This document shows positions 36,760 through 46,640 of a DNA stretch of 64,000 nt, one piece after another. This DNA is from an uncultured Thermogutta sp. (GTDB lineage: Bacteria > Planctomycetota > Planctomycetia > Pirellulales > Thermoguttaceae), in assembly GCA_937128505.1 (NCBI GenBank), contig CAKZMM010000019.1:1-64000 (forward strand), written 5' to 3'. How positions within the stretch are numbered: position 1 is the first letter of the stretch; every line of letters begins with the position of its first letter. A model generated the notes under the pieces. The model saw only the letters and a program-made list of their open reading frames with translations. It was not told the origin of the DNA and ran no database searches. The position numbers and the translations under genes were made by a program.

Positions 36760-37680
36760 ATGGTAGCACTCGGACTTTCCGGAAAATGCCGCAGCCTTAG
36801 CCTTGGATCCGTGTGCCTGGCACTCAGCTTACTTTTCGGCTGCTCTCAACTTCAAGTTACTGAGAGGATGCACCGCCCCAGCCTTCTGACAAAGCCACGA
36901 ATGAACCCGGGCAGTTGTGCTTTCGAAGTTTTCTTTGTGCGTATACCCGTGGGTGATCCTTTAGGCAACGACCAGATTTGGTCGCAGGTCGATGAGACGC
37001 GAATTGACTTGGCAACCCGGGAAGAACTTGCGGCCAATGGCTTTCGCGTGGGTGTTGTGGGTGCCCAACTGCCGGAAGGACTAGCCCAATTGCTCCAGAT
37101 CAAGCACGAGGCCTGTACAGCGGATTCTGGAACTGAAGAGGAAGATGTTGGCTTTTCGGTTGCTGCGTTGGGTGAGGAGCCGCAAGTTGTGCGACGCCAT
37201 TTGCAGGTTCCGCCGGGTCAACGCCGCGAAATCTACTTGACTCCCCCCCGGGATCAGTTCACGGTGCTTACAGCTAGCTCGAAAGGTTGCCGCGGCCGCA
37301 GTTATGAGCTCGGCCAACCGGCCCTGGCGCTCCGCTGGTTTTGTGATACTCAGCGAAAGTGTATGGTCGAGCTAACCCCGGAAATTCACTTCGGTCAGAG
37401 TAGGACCCGTTTTGCTGCCGAGGAGGGCAATTTTCGGATCGAGGTGACCCGGTCCAAAGAAAGTTTCGATCAACTAAGACTGCGCGTGGGCATCTCGCCG
37501 GGGGAGATCCTCATTCTGGGATGTTATCCTGAACGTCCCGGTAGCCTTGGCCACGGGGCTTTTGTTCTTCATGACGAGGATCGGCAGGAGCAGCGGCTGT
37601 TGCTCATCCGTCTGGTGCAGATTCAGCACGACGAGCTTTTTTCGCCGGATCAAGTCCGAAAGTGGACTGAATCCAGTTAA
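36760..37680 (+). CDS. hypothetical lipoprotein, 306 aa
   Basis: The signal peptide ends SLLFGC with Cys28, a good lipobox, so export and lipid attachment are likely. The mature part has conserved-looking segments FEVFFVRIPVGDPLGNDQIW and VDETRIDLATREELAANGFRVGVVG, then a beta-rich half. I have the impression of a planctomycete-restricted family, but I cannot name it. No convincing ribosome-binding site precedes the ATG. It is an isolated gene flanked by long spacers. Confidence 0.75.
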   Translation: MVALGLSGKCRSLSLGSVCLALSLLFGCSQLQVTERMHRPSLLTKPRMNPGSCAFEVFFVRIPVGDPLGNDQIWSQVDETRIDLATREELAANGFRVGVVGAQLPEGLAQLLQIKHEACTADSGTEEEDVGFSVAALGEEPQVVRRHLQVPPGQRREIYLTPPRDQFTVLTASSKGCRGRSYELGQPALALRWFCDTQRKCMVELTPEIHFGQSRTRFAAEEGNFRIEVTRSKESFDQLRLRVGISPGEILILGCYPERPGSLGHGAFVLHDEDRQEQRLLLIRLVQIQHDELFSPDQVRKWTESS

Positions 37681-38915
37681 ACGGACCGTAAATTGAGGGT
37701 TAGCTAAGCCATTACTTCGATCAATTCGGGCTTACGGCCCGTGAGTTTTCCCAGTTTACCCAAGCCACCGTGTGAACCAGTTAGAGTACTTTCAAAACTT
37801 TTTGTTTGACCTCGTACGAAGTTAAATAAGCCGTAGCGACGAATGCATTCGCGAACTGCACACGAATTACGGGATCTTATTATGAAGATTACCAAATATT
37901 ATTGTGAGTATTATGTTTCTTACCATGACTGATTCTATGTAACGAGTATGCAACGACAGGGAGAAAGCAAGCGAAAAATCATAAAGGCTAATGGCTTTCT
38001 TGTGGTTTGCTGCGTATATAACAAGAGAACTGTGGCATACTGATGGTTGCTTAATACTCGACGCCGATTTTCGCTACTGGATTTAAAGCGGGGCAATCCA
38101 GGCCATTAATCACTTCAATTTTGATGCATTTGGTTGTAATAACCTGAGAGAAGACGACAGAAAGTCGTTTTCCTTTGTTTTGCTTCGGCGGGCAGGCCGG
38201 TTCGAGCAGTTGACCCGGGCACCAACATATACGCTCGGTAAAGTGCAGGATTAGCAAAGATTCTCAACCCAAGAACCCTCATTTGACGGGATTCGTAGGT
38301 CTAAGAGCGAGTCCGAGATTCAGTTTAAAAGGCAAGTCCGAGATTGTTGAAATGACCCCATAACATCGCGGCAGATTTTAGTCAGCCCCGGAGGAACCGA
38401 TAACTCTTGAAGGAACCATCAACGCGGATCAGGCACCATCCTGGGAGACAACAAGAGTTTAAAGATACCCCCTTTCTTGGGGGGTGGTTTCACCGGAAAG
38501 AGGATACAAGAAGGTGTTGGAATCAGTAAATGTCTCAATAAATATCATTTTCACGAGGAAACATCGCCCCTAAGACACAACGCCGTCGTCATCAACTCTC
38601 TTGAGTTGTCAGGTTGGAAATCTGCTGCCTGCACATCGGCCGCGAGAGTCCCGATGGTGATATGAAAGTTGCTTTTACCTTCGGGTAATGAAACAGGTTT
38701 AGCCGGGGTTGCGAGACTTCTCCAATCTGGGCGATGAGCTTCGGATAAGCCGTATGAATACCGGCCGAGAGAGCTTCCATCGGGAAACGAAATGAAAGGT
38801 TGATGAGTCTGACTAAATGCCTAGAGGAAGTGGCAAGTTGATTAGAGTTGGCTTCGGAGAAACTCACACAGGAAAAAATGGACCTGACGAAGAGGTACAA
38901 TGTGTCGTGTCAAGC
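37681..38915. other. 1.2-kb spacer
   Basis: No gene was found. A C5/G6 hairpin (38467-38485) and a repeated AGTCCGAGATT (38310-38320 and 38335-38345) are the only structures noticed. A stretch at 37850-38040 is AT-rich. Confidence 0.45.
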
Positions 38916-39584
38916 ATGGAGACAACTCGCGCTTCTGTTCGTCCGCGGCGTTTATCGGCGGCTGACTGGGACGCATTTTACCGGGAAGGCACCCCCGCCT
39001 GGGACACCGGCAAACCCGCCGCCGAACTGCTCAGTATCCTGAAAGAAGGCTTAGTGAAACGAGGGTCGGTTCTCGATGTCGGTTGCGGTTCGGGGGCCAA
39101 TGCGGTGGCTTTGGCCCGGCTCGGGTTCGACGTGACGGCTATAGATTTCTCCCCCACGGCAATCGAACGAGCGCGTACCCGGGCTGAGCTGGCTGGGGTT
39201 AATATCCGCTTTGTGCTGGAGGATGCGTTCGAATTCGCACGGAGTAGCCCGGAGACGTTCGATTTCGTCCTCGACGCTGGCTTTTACCATTTCGTGCGGC
39301 AGTTCGCCCTAAACCAGTATCTGGATTTCCTCTGGCGGGTCACTCGGCCGGGGTCCTCATGCTTGGTGATCGCCGGAGCAACCGGGGAAGCGGCTGAAGG
39401 AGGGCCCCCTCAAGTGTCGGAAGAAGAAGTACGGCTTGAATTAGGGCGACTCTTCGAGTTCCGCCACTTGCGACCATGCCGACTGGAAAGTCCGTATCGG
39501 CCGGAAGGCTACTTGGCTTGGTCGTGCTTGCTTCATCGACCGGTTCCCCCACCACTAAATCAAGCATGCCGAAAAACGTCCTGA
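38916..39584 (+). CDS. class I SAM-dependent methyltransferase
   Basis: From ATG 38916 this is a 222-aa protein. Motif I is VLDVGCGSGANAVALARLG, motif II is VTAIDFSP, and FVLDAGFYHFV is the post-II region. The opening DWDAFYREGTPAWDTGKPA resembles the thiopurine/chalcogen-methyltransferase-like group of small-molecule methyltransferases. The substrate is unknown. GTG 38907 is a close alternative with AGAGG upstream, and the frame is open back to 38817. Confidence 0.88.
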   Translation: METTRASVRPRRLSAADWDAFYREGTPAWDTGKPAAELLSILKEGLVKRGSVLDVGCGSGANAVALARLGFDVTAIDFSPTAIERARTRAELAGVNIRFVLEDAFEFARSSPETFDFVLDAGFYHFVRQFALNQYLDFLWRVTRPGSSCLVIAGATGEAAEGGPPQVSEEEVRLELGRLFEFRHLRPCRLESPYRPEGYLAWSCLLHRPVPPPLNQACRKTS

Positions 39585-40037
39585 TAAGGGTCCAGCCCAT
39601 TGGGCAGCGTGCCCGCGCGAAGAAAACCCGCTATTGAACGCGAATTCTCATTATGCTTGACTTGGTGGCCCTCGAATTCACCGAGCGCGGCCCTTGGAGC
39701 CTCGCTGGGTTTAGTCTCGTTTACTCACTCCATCATTGGTTTCCTGTAAACGCTCAATAGACGGAAGCTGCTCTTATACAGCCTCATGTCGGCTTGAAGC
39801 TGGGCGGAGGCCCGGCGTCGAGGTCTACCGGCTTGCGGCGCTTTTCAATGAACCTTTTGCGAAGAGGTTCCCCCACCTGCGGCTGCGGTTACGGGCTTTG
39901 TGAATCTGCGGACCGGCTGCCCTGGGATGGGGAAAGTTCTCCTTAAGGTCCCTTGCCTCCGGAACTGTCAATCTCTTACAAGGCGACGCCGGATGATTAG
40001 CACGTTAAAAGCACCTTTTTTGCCGCAATTTAGCGGG
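39585..40037. other. convergent spacer
   Basis: No gene or repeat was seen. Confidence 0.4.
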
Positions 40038-41414
40038 TCATTTCTCATTTTCTGAAGATATGATCTCAAGATCTTCTAGCAAAATCACCTCGAGTCGCGA
40101 CGGAGGAGGGTAAGGAGGGTCGCGCGGGCGGTCTCGATTGGCCGGCAGGGTCTCCCAGCGGAGAATATAGCGCCCACGGGGCGCCCGGCCCGCGTCACTT
40201 GCAGTACGAACGCCTATGCCGGGAAAAGAGGATTCGACCTTGCGTAATTCAGCCGGTAAAGCGGGGGCAATAGAGCGGAGTTCCTTGATCGTCAAAGTCT
40301 CTTCGTCCAAAATCCACCTGCCACTCCCGTATCGCACGTGATGAAAATCCTGCTGCAATAATCCAGGTCCAGCGGGTCGTATCTCACTGGCGACGATTTC
40401 GACAACGATTGTCCCGTGGCCGCCGAACTCCCAGCGATAGTCCCAGCTACTGATCGGGCGGATATTCCAGAAGTCGTTTTCCCAGCGTGCCGCGAAAATC
40501 TGGCTGCGACCTTCCGGATCATATCGGTGATATGAGAGGATCGGTCGCCGCTGGTGGTCGAAACCCACGCGATGACCCACGTTAATCATCCCCCCTCCAA
40601 CGGGGGTGGCATCCACGATCACATGCGGATTATCCGGGGTTATGGGCAAACAGATGGCACGGCCGGCGATGCTTTCCCAACGTTCTAGATCCGGCGATCG
40701 GGCATAGCAAAGGGTGTGGTTCGTGGTACAATCACCGCTGTTACGCCACATCCAACAAACATGCCACCAGCCATCCGGCCCCAGTTTTGGCCCCGATGGA
40801 TACGCACTCATTTCCTCTCCGCCGTCCCACAGCGGCTCGTCAAACAGGCGGCGCCAGCTCTGCGAGTTCGCATCATAAATATTGAAAAATTGTTTGCCCC
40901 TGCCGCTGGCTCCGAGCCGGTAGAAAAATATCAAAGTCCCATCGGGCCGCGTGATGAATTGGGGATAGGTGCATCTTTGTTCATCATGGCCTACCATGCG
41001 ATGAATCGCTTCAAAGGTGCTGATATCATCCGGTTCTCTGGTGCGAAAATAAGTCAGAGGCTGATTGTGCATGTTCCCCGCCAAGTGCAACCGCCCCGTA
41101 GTGTCCCGGGCCATGACGATATTGTTGTGACTATCCCAGCCCACCCTGGAATCCAGTTTTTGTTTGACCCACCCGTTTTCGGACAGCTTACGTGAGGCGA
41201 CCGTCAGCACGCGATCCGCGTCGTAGTAGGCAACATATTGGGAATCTCCGGCCGTAAGGAGAAAAAAGCCGACCGGATGGCCCGCCCACACGCGATCTAC
41301 CTCCCACCGTCCGAGAACCCCCACGCTTTCGAGCGAATTTTCGTCAGCGCTTGCCCACAACAAATTCCCCCCGAATACGGTCGCCAAGAGTGGCGCAAAG
41401 CAAAAACGAGTCAT
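40038..41414 (-). CDS. secreted BNR-repeat (sialidase-fold) protein
   Basis: The 458-aa protein has a signal peptide (MTRFCFAPLLATVFGGNLLWA). The mature region has repeated Asp/Trp/Gly-rich blade motifs such as GWDSHNNIVMARDTTGRLHLAGN, FITRPDGTLIFFYR and YPSGPKLGPDGWWHVCWMW, fitting the BNR_4 family of seven-bladed propellers. Some relatives are polysaccharide lyases or glycosidases; the catalytic identity cannot be read here. ATG 41414 is used because TTGGAGA lies about nine bases upstream; a longer frame opens at 41477. A role in polysaccharide use, as for the GH127 enzyme, is an inference. Confidence 0.82.
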   Translation of the reverse strand: MTRFCFAPLLATVFGGNLLWASADENSLESVGVLGRWEVDRVWAGHPVGFFLLTAGDSQYVAYYDADRVLTVASRKLSENGWVKQKLDSRVGWDSHNNIVMARDTTGRLHLAGNMHNQPLTYFRTREPDDISTFEAIHRMVGHDEQRCTYPQFITRPDGTLIFFYRLGASGRGKQFFNIYDANSQSWRRLFDEPLWDGGEEMSAYPSGPKLGPDGWWHVCWMWRNSGDCTTNHTLCYARSPDLERWESIAGRAICLPITPDNPHVIVDATPVGGGMINVGHRVGFDHQRRPILSYHRYDPEGRSQIFAARWENDFWNIRPISSWDYRWEFGGHGTIVVEIVASEIRPAGPGLLQQDFHHVRYGSGRWILDEETLTIKELRSIAPALPAELRKVESSFPGIGVRTASDAGRAPRGRYILRWETLPANRDRPRDPPYPPPSRLEVILLEDLEIISSENEK

Positions 41415-41896
41415 TACTTGTGTCTCCAAAGGTGATTTATCACTGGGAAAAGGCTCGTCCAAGGTAGTGTGAGGCATGTCGGTGGCAGGCAGGGTGAGGC
41501 CCCCGTTACCGTCACAGCTCGGCTAACCGAGTGGTGGCGTACTCAGAACCCCGGCACCATGCCAGCCCTTACATTATCGAAACTCCACTGGTAGAGGGAA
41601 TCACCGTAGCGAGATTTTTCTGGCCGCGATTGCCTGCATTACGAGGCGAACGTCGGCGAGGTTCTGTTAAGCCAAGCCCCTGAGGGTTACTTTGCCGCAA
41701 CAGGGCGGAAGATGACTGCGGTTGCCACACGGCCGCAACGCAACACAACGGGGCATATCCGACGCAGTGTGGGCGTTGATCGGATCGGTAGGCTCTCGGT
41801 CGCTGCTCCTCGGATTGCTCGGGGAAGGAACCTCCGAACCGAGAGGATTCTAATGATGGTGGTTGGCAGCCACCGCTCGGTGATGCCCTGGGCCAA
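41415..41896. other. spacer
   Basis: No gene was seen between the BNR protein gene and the broken DUF1232 gene. Confidence 0.4.
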
Positions 41897-42264
41897 TTAG
41901 GAAAACCACTGCTTCAAGGTTTCTTCGGCACGCTTCTTGTGGATATCCTTTAGATGCGTAGCTAGGGTGGTGATAGCAGATGACAGCACTCCGAGGTCAT
42001 CTGTATATCGAGGTCATCTGTATATCCGGCCGCCGGAATCAAATCGGCAATCGCATCGAGCGGAACAATGAAGTAGGCCAGTGCCCTAAAGATAATGCTT
42101 TTAGCCCAAGCGGGTGTGGCTGGGTCCACGGCACAGTAGTAAAGCGACAAAGCTTTTTCAACCACGACTTTCCCGGCAGCTAACGCGTATTTGCCAAGCT
42201 TGGCCCAAAAACTCTCTTCGGAATAGTGCTGCTTGGGTTCGGACCCTGAGTTGTCGTCTCCCAT
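41897..42264 (-). pseudogene. DUF1232 (YkvA-like) protein, frameshifted by a 17-bp duplication
   Basis: The start (42264) reads through the DUF1232 core, LSLYYCAVDPATPAWAKSII and YFIVPLDAIADLIPAAGYTDDL, then loses the family C-terminus and stops at 41962. A 17-bp segment, CGAGGTCATCTGTATAT, is present twice in tandem (41992-42008 and 42009-42025). Removing one copy restores TDDLGVLSSAITTLA and a tail ending AEETLKQWFS with a stop at 41897. That tail is exactly what YkvA-type proteins show. The product as written is a 100-aa truncated form. DUF1232 proteins are small membrane proteins of unknown function. Either a recent mutation or a read/assembly error could explain it. Confidence 0.88.
41992..42025. 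repeat. exact 17-bp tandem duplication
   Basis: Two identical abutting 17-bp copies lie inside the DUF1232 gene and shift its frame. Confidence 0.95.
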
Positions 42265-42572
42265 CTGTTTCGTCCTAGCAAGAAATTCTGAGAGGGTTCT
42301 CCCCTAATCACGAGGCGAATCGTTCGGCCGCCTGCTCTCTTGTACCCCGCCGACCACGGCCCCGGAAAAAGCTATAATATTGCGACCTCCTCAACGACGA
42401 AAAGTACGCTGCTGCCGCCATCACCAATGCCCTGTTTCTGTGGGGCTTTCGCCGGTTTACCTCTAACGAGTTCTCCAAAAATCGGCTCGTAAATTCAGCC
42501 TATCGATCGGTAGGGAAGCCGTCAAGCTCGTCAAGCCCCAACCGATCATCTTAAGGTCTCGATACGGGCCCC
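42265..42572. other. spacer
   Basis: Nothing was identified. Confidence 0.4.
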
Positions 42573-43664
42573 TTAGCTTTCGGATTCTTGGAAGGTTAGC
42601 TCCAAGCGACGGCCTTCGCGAAAGCTCCGTTGAGCCTCGTGCACTGTCAAAATCGCTCGATAGGCATCATCGAGTTCACTTGGCCGACAGCCTTGCTGAG
42701 TGGCCGCCCAATAGAAGTGCAGAAGCAACTGCTCTTCCACAGATTTCTCTTGCTCGACGGTTTCGAAGTGTTGGCCCGCCTCATCAAACCAGACTACGGT
42801 ACTCGGGGGGTCCACGAAGGCGACACCGTTCCGACACCGAACCTGAAGAAGGGGTGGCGGACGGTAATGAATGGCCTCCTGCCATTGTGAAGGGAAATAA
42901 CAACCGCAGCTAATTTGGGCGATCGGGCCGGTTCCAAAACTCTCTTCACTGTAATCCAGGCTTAGCATGGTGTAACCGGCGGGATGCTCGCCGGAAAACT
43001 GCGGAAAAGCCACCCCCATAACCCAACGAGCAGGCCGCCCTATGATGTAATTACACCAATCGACCTGCTCAACCAACTCCCGGAGCATCAACCGCCAAAT
43101 CTTTTCGATGGGCAAAGCCGGCATGGGTAGCCGACGGTGGCAGAACACGATTTGAGGAGCTCCCAAGCGGGTTGCCGCCAGTTCCTTAAGACGAATGGTG
43201 GCGGGTGAGAGACGGCGTCCAAAACCCACCATCACCATCGCATTGCCGGCGATGGCTCGACGCCTAATTTCGCGAACTTCATCCAAACTCAGTTCAGTGG
43301 GGTTTGCCAGGAAAACAGGCTTCCCCAACACACAACTCGCGAACGCCGGTAAAGGGCCAAACCACCCGGGGCCTAAAATCAAGACTGCCGACACATCCGA
43401 TCGCCGCACCAAAGCCTGAAAACTGTCCACGGCGCTGGCAGCGGATTCCTGGGCCGCCAATTCCGCCCGCCGCGCTACAGGATCACAAATTGCCTGTACC
43501 TTAAGTCGATCCATCAATTGACGAAGTGCCGGTCGATAGCGACTCTCCCAATTGTCGCCCAACCCGACTATACCGACGTTTAACCGATCCAATTCCCGGC
43601 CCCTTTTCGCTGGAGTGCTGATTTGCTTTTCCTGTTTTTTGATTACTTCGCGATGCCCAACCAT
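42573..43664 (-). CDS. Gfo/Idh/MocA-family oxidoreductase
   Basis: From ATG 43664 this is a 363-aa protein. The N-terminal NAD(P)-binding domain has VGIVGLGDNW and CDPVARRAELAA, and the lysine-containing EKP-type position is replaced by GKPVFLANP. The C-terminal alpha/beta domain follows. The family oxidises or reduces sugars and related polyols. The missing Glu-Lys-Pro (here Gly-Lys-Pro keeps the Lys) is a mild deviation. A TTG at 43703 would add 13 residues. Confidence 0.85.
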   Translation of the reverse strand: MVGHREVIKKQEKQISTPAKRGRELDRLNVGIVGLGDNWESRYRPALRQLMDRLKVQAICDPVARRAELAAQESAASAVDSFQALVRRSDVSAVLILGPGWFGPLPAFASCVLGKPVFLANPTELSLDEVREIRRRAIAGNAMVMVGFGRRLSPATIRLKELAATRLGAPQIVFCHRRLPMPALPIEKIWRLMLRELVEQVDWCNYIIGRPARWVMGVAFPQFSGEHPAGYTMLSLDYSEESFGTGPIAQISCGCYFPSQWQEAIHYRPPPLLQVRCRNGVAFVDPPSTVVWFDEAGQHFETVEQEKSVEEQLLLHFYWAATQQGCRPSELDDAYRAILTVHEAQRSFREGRRLELTFQESES

Positions 43665-44210
43665 TTTTACATGCCGAATACGGGTGGAAAAGTGCCGGGA
43701 CAATCCCAGGCCCTAGGGAGGGTTTTTACAAGGTAGATTGTCGTGAGAAGATTAGGAAAAAAGGGAAATCTCGCGGGGGACCAACCGCAGCAGGTAGCAG
43801 CCGGAGAAATTTTCGACCCTGTCGAGCCGGGGAAAGGACGAGCTCTCTAAAAGTCGGATGCCTTGCAATCCCCACCGGGCGACATAGATCGCCAAGCAAA
43901 ATCTGCCGAGAGGTGCCAATTCGAGCTCGTGATTGATATTGTGAAAGTATCCCCTCGGCTAAATGAACCCTAGCCCCACAAACATGGGAAAACCAGGCGA
44001 ACTGTGCTTGACCCCGGTTTCCTGATTATTGAGCAATGGGCCCGGGTTCCGAGGTTTCCGCCGGCTGGGTACCCGGTGCGGCCGTTGATGGCACGAAGCA
44101 CTCTCTGCCAATTCCTGAGGTGGAGGCGAATCGGTTGAAGGGGACTTTTTCGAAGTTAAATTCGGCGGACTTTGCGGCCGGTTGGAGGCCCCCTCTGCTG
44201 CCGCGGTCGG
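43665..44210. other. spacer downstream of the exporter operon
   Basis: No gene was seen. The 3' end of the DUF4340 gene lies at its right edge. Confidence 0.4.
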
Positions 44211-46175
44211 TTACGGGGCAGTGGCGGCCGCTTGTCCTTCGGGGGTTTCCGTGGTATCCGTGGGCTGTGGACCACCTGCGGCGCTGCCAGAAGCATCGGT
44301 GCCGGATGTGCTCGCCGAGGGCTGTGAACTCCCGCCGCTTGCCGCCGAGGTCGTCTTCTTTTTAATGATATCCTGCCGACTCAAGTGGATTTTCCGGTAC
44401 ACCTCATCGGAAATGATATAGTACCAGTCAGCAAAACGATCATTCAGCTGATTAACCCGCTCCTGCCCGCGCTTGATTTTTTCTTCGTACTCCTCCTGTT
44501 TGCGTTTATTTTCCTTCTCAATTCTTTCGCGTTCTTGCTTGAGCTGTTCAATTTTCTTCTGCTGGTCTTCCCCAGAAGTTTCGGTCGATGTGGCCGCTTG
44601 TGGTCCGGTTGAGTCCCCGCCTGCCGCGGATTGCGTTACCGTGGTGGCTGAACCGGGGACACCGCTGGATTCAGCCGCTGGCTGCTGGGCAGCACCAGCA
44701 ACCCCCGTCCCTCCCTGCGTTTCCGCGGCTCCGCTAGCCGGTTGAGCTGAGTTCGCGGGGACATCAGCCGCCGGCCCGGCCGTATCCTCACCGGAACCAT
44801 TGCCGGAATGCCCATTTCCCGAACTCTCTGAAGCAGCGGACGGTTGCCCCGCCGATCCGCTGGCAGCCGGGTCAGCCCCATTTCTGGTACCCGGCACCGA
44901 ACCTCCCGCGGAGTTGCTCCCTCCAGATGAGCTCTGAGTCTCGGGAGGCAATTCCGGCAACGGCTCTAAATCTGGTTTGGGTATAGCCTCGGGGTTAAAC
45001 TCCGCCATTACAAACAAATATCGATTCATACCAGTAGCCGGCTTGCTCGAGCTTGCGTCGCTGCCCTGTTGATTTTGCTCACCGGTTTGCTGGCTCTCTT
45101 CACCGGTTCCCGCAATGCCGCCAAAACGAAGCACGTATTGAACACCATCTTTCATTAAGACGGTGATCTCTCCTTCGCTGGAAAGGAGCTCATGCCGGTT
45201 TCCCACTCGCACAATATAGAAGCCGCGGTCCGCCAAAGACTGAACGGTTTGCTGATCGACACGAATTTCGCCCGTATCGCGGAGATTCTTACTCAATCCA
45301 GCCGGCTTTCGGCGGACATCGACAATCTTCAGATCATCCAACGCCCATTTCATGTCATTGAGTTTGGCAGTGTCTAGCTCTTCATCCTCGGCCAAAAGCC
45401 GTGTTTGCCAGCGGCCGGTTTCAAAAACACGGCAATCAACCAGGCTCCACTTGGCATCTTTATCGTCATACTCGACCACCAAGTCACTTCGCGGGATTTG
45501 AGCCCCTTGGACAATATCGATGGAGTAGTCGGAAATACTTACCCGTTTGACATCCCATGTATTCAGTTGCAAAAGATCTTTCTCAATCCAGTCCTCAAAC
45601 CGAGTACTTAGTTTGTCGGTCTTTAAAGCTACGACATAGACCGGGTCTTGATCCCCTCGCCGTATGTAGCGAAGGCCCTCCTGGCCGGGAACTTCCTTGC
45701 CAATGATGAGATTCAGCAGCTCTTTACCGTCTTTGTCGGTCATGACCACTCGCATGCCGACACCAGTCTCGCCGCCTTTTAAGGTTTTGGGATCCGGAGC
45801 AATTACACCAAACATCCCATGGTCACCTGGGCTTTCGCTGGCTACCTCCAACACCTTGAGGCCCATCAGCGAAGCTGCGGCCTCCGCCAGATGATCCTTC
45901 GCATCCGCCGGATAATTCTCGTGCGACGGGATTGACCAACGATTGTTGGCCAGAGCCACCTTGAAGGGCTGGAGACTAGCGGTTTTTTCGTCGAATTTGA
46001 CAATCTCTAAACTTGTCGCCTGAAGGGGATCCTTGAAGTCTGGGAAAAGCTCCTTGCCGACCAACTCCATTGGCTCTCCCGACGGAAGTCTTGGGCGAGC
46101 AGCCCACGCTACAAAAATGGCTAAAAGGGCAACGCCTAGGAAAATCCCCGTTCTCAGATACTCATTACGATTCAT
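44211..46175 (-). CDS. DUF4340 protein of a Gld-like ABC exporter, with low-complexity insert
   Basis: The 654-aa protein has one N-terminal membrane helix (about 7-25, GIFLGVALLAIFVAW) and a large periplasmic DUF4340 region, with repeated strands such as LKVLEVAS, NLIIGKEVPGQEGLRYIRRG and VYVVALKTDKLS. Residues about 410-540 are a Gly/Ser/Ala/Pro-rich low-complexity block with no fold. A charged coiled-coil (EQLKQERERIEKENKRKQ) and the conserved-looking RFADWYYIISDEVYRKIHLSR follow, then a second Ser/Ala/Gly-rich tail. DUF4340 proteins commonly accompany GldA/F/G-type ABC systems. It lies downstream of the two ABC genes on the same strand, about 460 bp away. Confidence 0.88.
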   Translation of the reverse strand: MNRNEYLRTGIFLGVALLAIFVAWAARPRLPSGEPMELVGKELFPDFKDPLQATSLEIVKFDEKTASLQPFKVALANNRWSIPSHENYPADAKDHLAEAAASLMGLKVLEVASESPGDHGMFGVIAPDPKTLKGGETGVGMRVVMTDKDGKELLNLIIGKEVPGQEGLRYIRRGDQDPVYVVALKTDKLSTRFEDWIEKDLLQLNTWDVKRVSISDYSIDIVQGAQIPRSDLVVEYDDKDAKWSLVDCRVFETGRWQTRLLAEDEELDTAKLNDMKWALDDLKIVDVRRKPAGLSKNLRDTGEIRVDQQTVQSLADRGFYIVRVGNRHELLSSEGEITVLMKDGVQYVLRFGGIAGTGEESQQTGEQNQQGSDASSSKPATGMNRYLFVMAEFNPEAIPKPDLEPLPELPPETQSSSGGSNSAGGSVPGTRNGADPAASGSAGQPSAASESSGNGHSGNGSGEDTAGPAADVPANSAQPASGAAETQGGTGVAGAAQQPAAESSGVPGSATTVTQSAAGGDSTGPQAATSTETSGEDQQKKIEQLKQERERIEKENKRKQEEYEEKIKRGQERVNQLNDRFADWYYIISDEVYRKIHLSRQDIIKKKTTSAASGGSSQPSASTSGTDASGSAAGGPQPTDTTETPEGQAAATAP

Positions 46176-46640
46176 AACCCCACCTTTGACCTCTCCGGTA
46201 CCCCTGTTAAGGACAAAGAAAGGTAAAAAAGTTTAATCGATCGTACTGACGTGGAGGACCACTCTCCTCTGGCTGAGGACATCCGAAGTTTAAGCAAACA
46301 ATTCGTGGGAAGCTTCTGGGCGTTGAAATCACGAATGCTCAACTAAGGTTCCCGCCCTAATCGGCGCTACGACATCGTTCGCGTCAACTCCGCTTCCCAG
46401 TCCAAGCCTTCCCATTCTTTCTTGATCGGGAACCCACCATGGTTGATTCGTAACCGCCGAAGATCACTGTCCCGAGCTTGCAAGCAGCACAAATTTTTTA
46501 GTTTGTCGTTTCTTTTTTGACTTTGTCGTTCCTTTTGAAATGAACACGATTTGAGTTTGTCGTTTCTTCTGAAATGAGCACGAATGATGAACATGTTTTC
46601 TGATGGAGTGGTGAAGCCGGACATATACTTCCCACTGGGG
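46176..46640. other. spacer within the exporter operon
   Basis: This 465-bp gap separates the permease-GldG gene and the DUF4340 gene. It contains the three-copy repeat at 46501-46586 and no gene. AAAGGTGG precedes the DUF4340 start. Confidence 0.5.
46501..46586. repeat. three-copy TTTGTCGTTYCTT repeat
   Basis: The units start at 46501 (short, GTTTGTCGTTTCTTTTTTGA), 46521 (CTTTGTCGTTCCTTTTGAAA, continuing to TGAACACGA) and 46555 (GTTTGTCGTTTCTTCTGAAA, continuing to TGAGCACGA). The period is 20 then 34 bp; the first unit looks truncated. Confidence 0.8.

Noticed and set aside
38467-38485. C5/G6 hairpin as terminator
   Set aside because: No T-run follows and no gene ends within several hundred bases.
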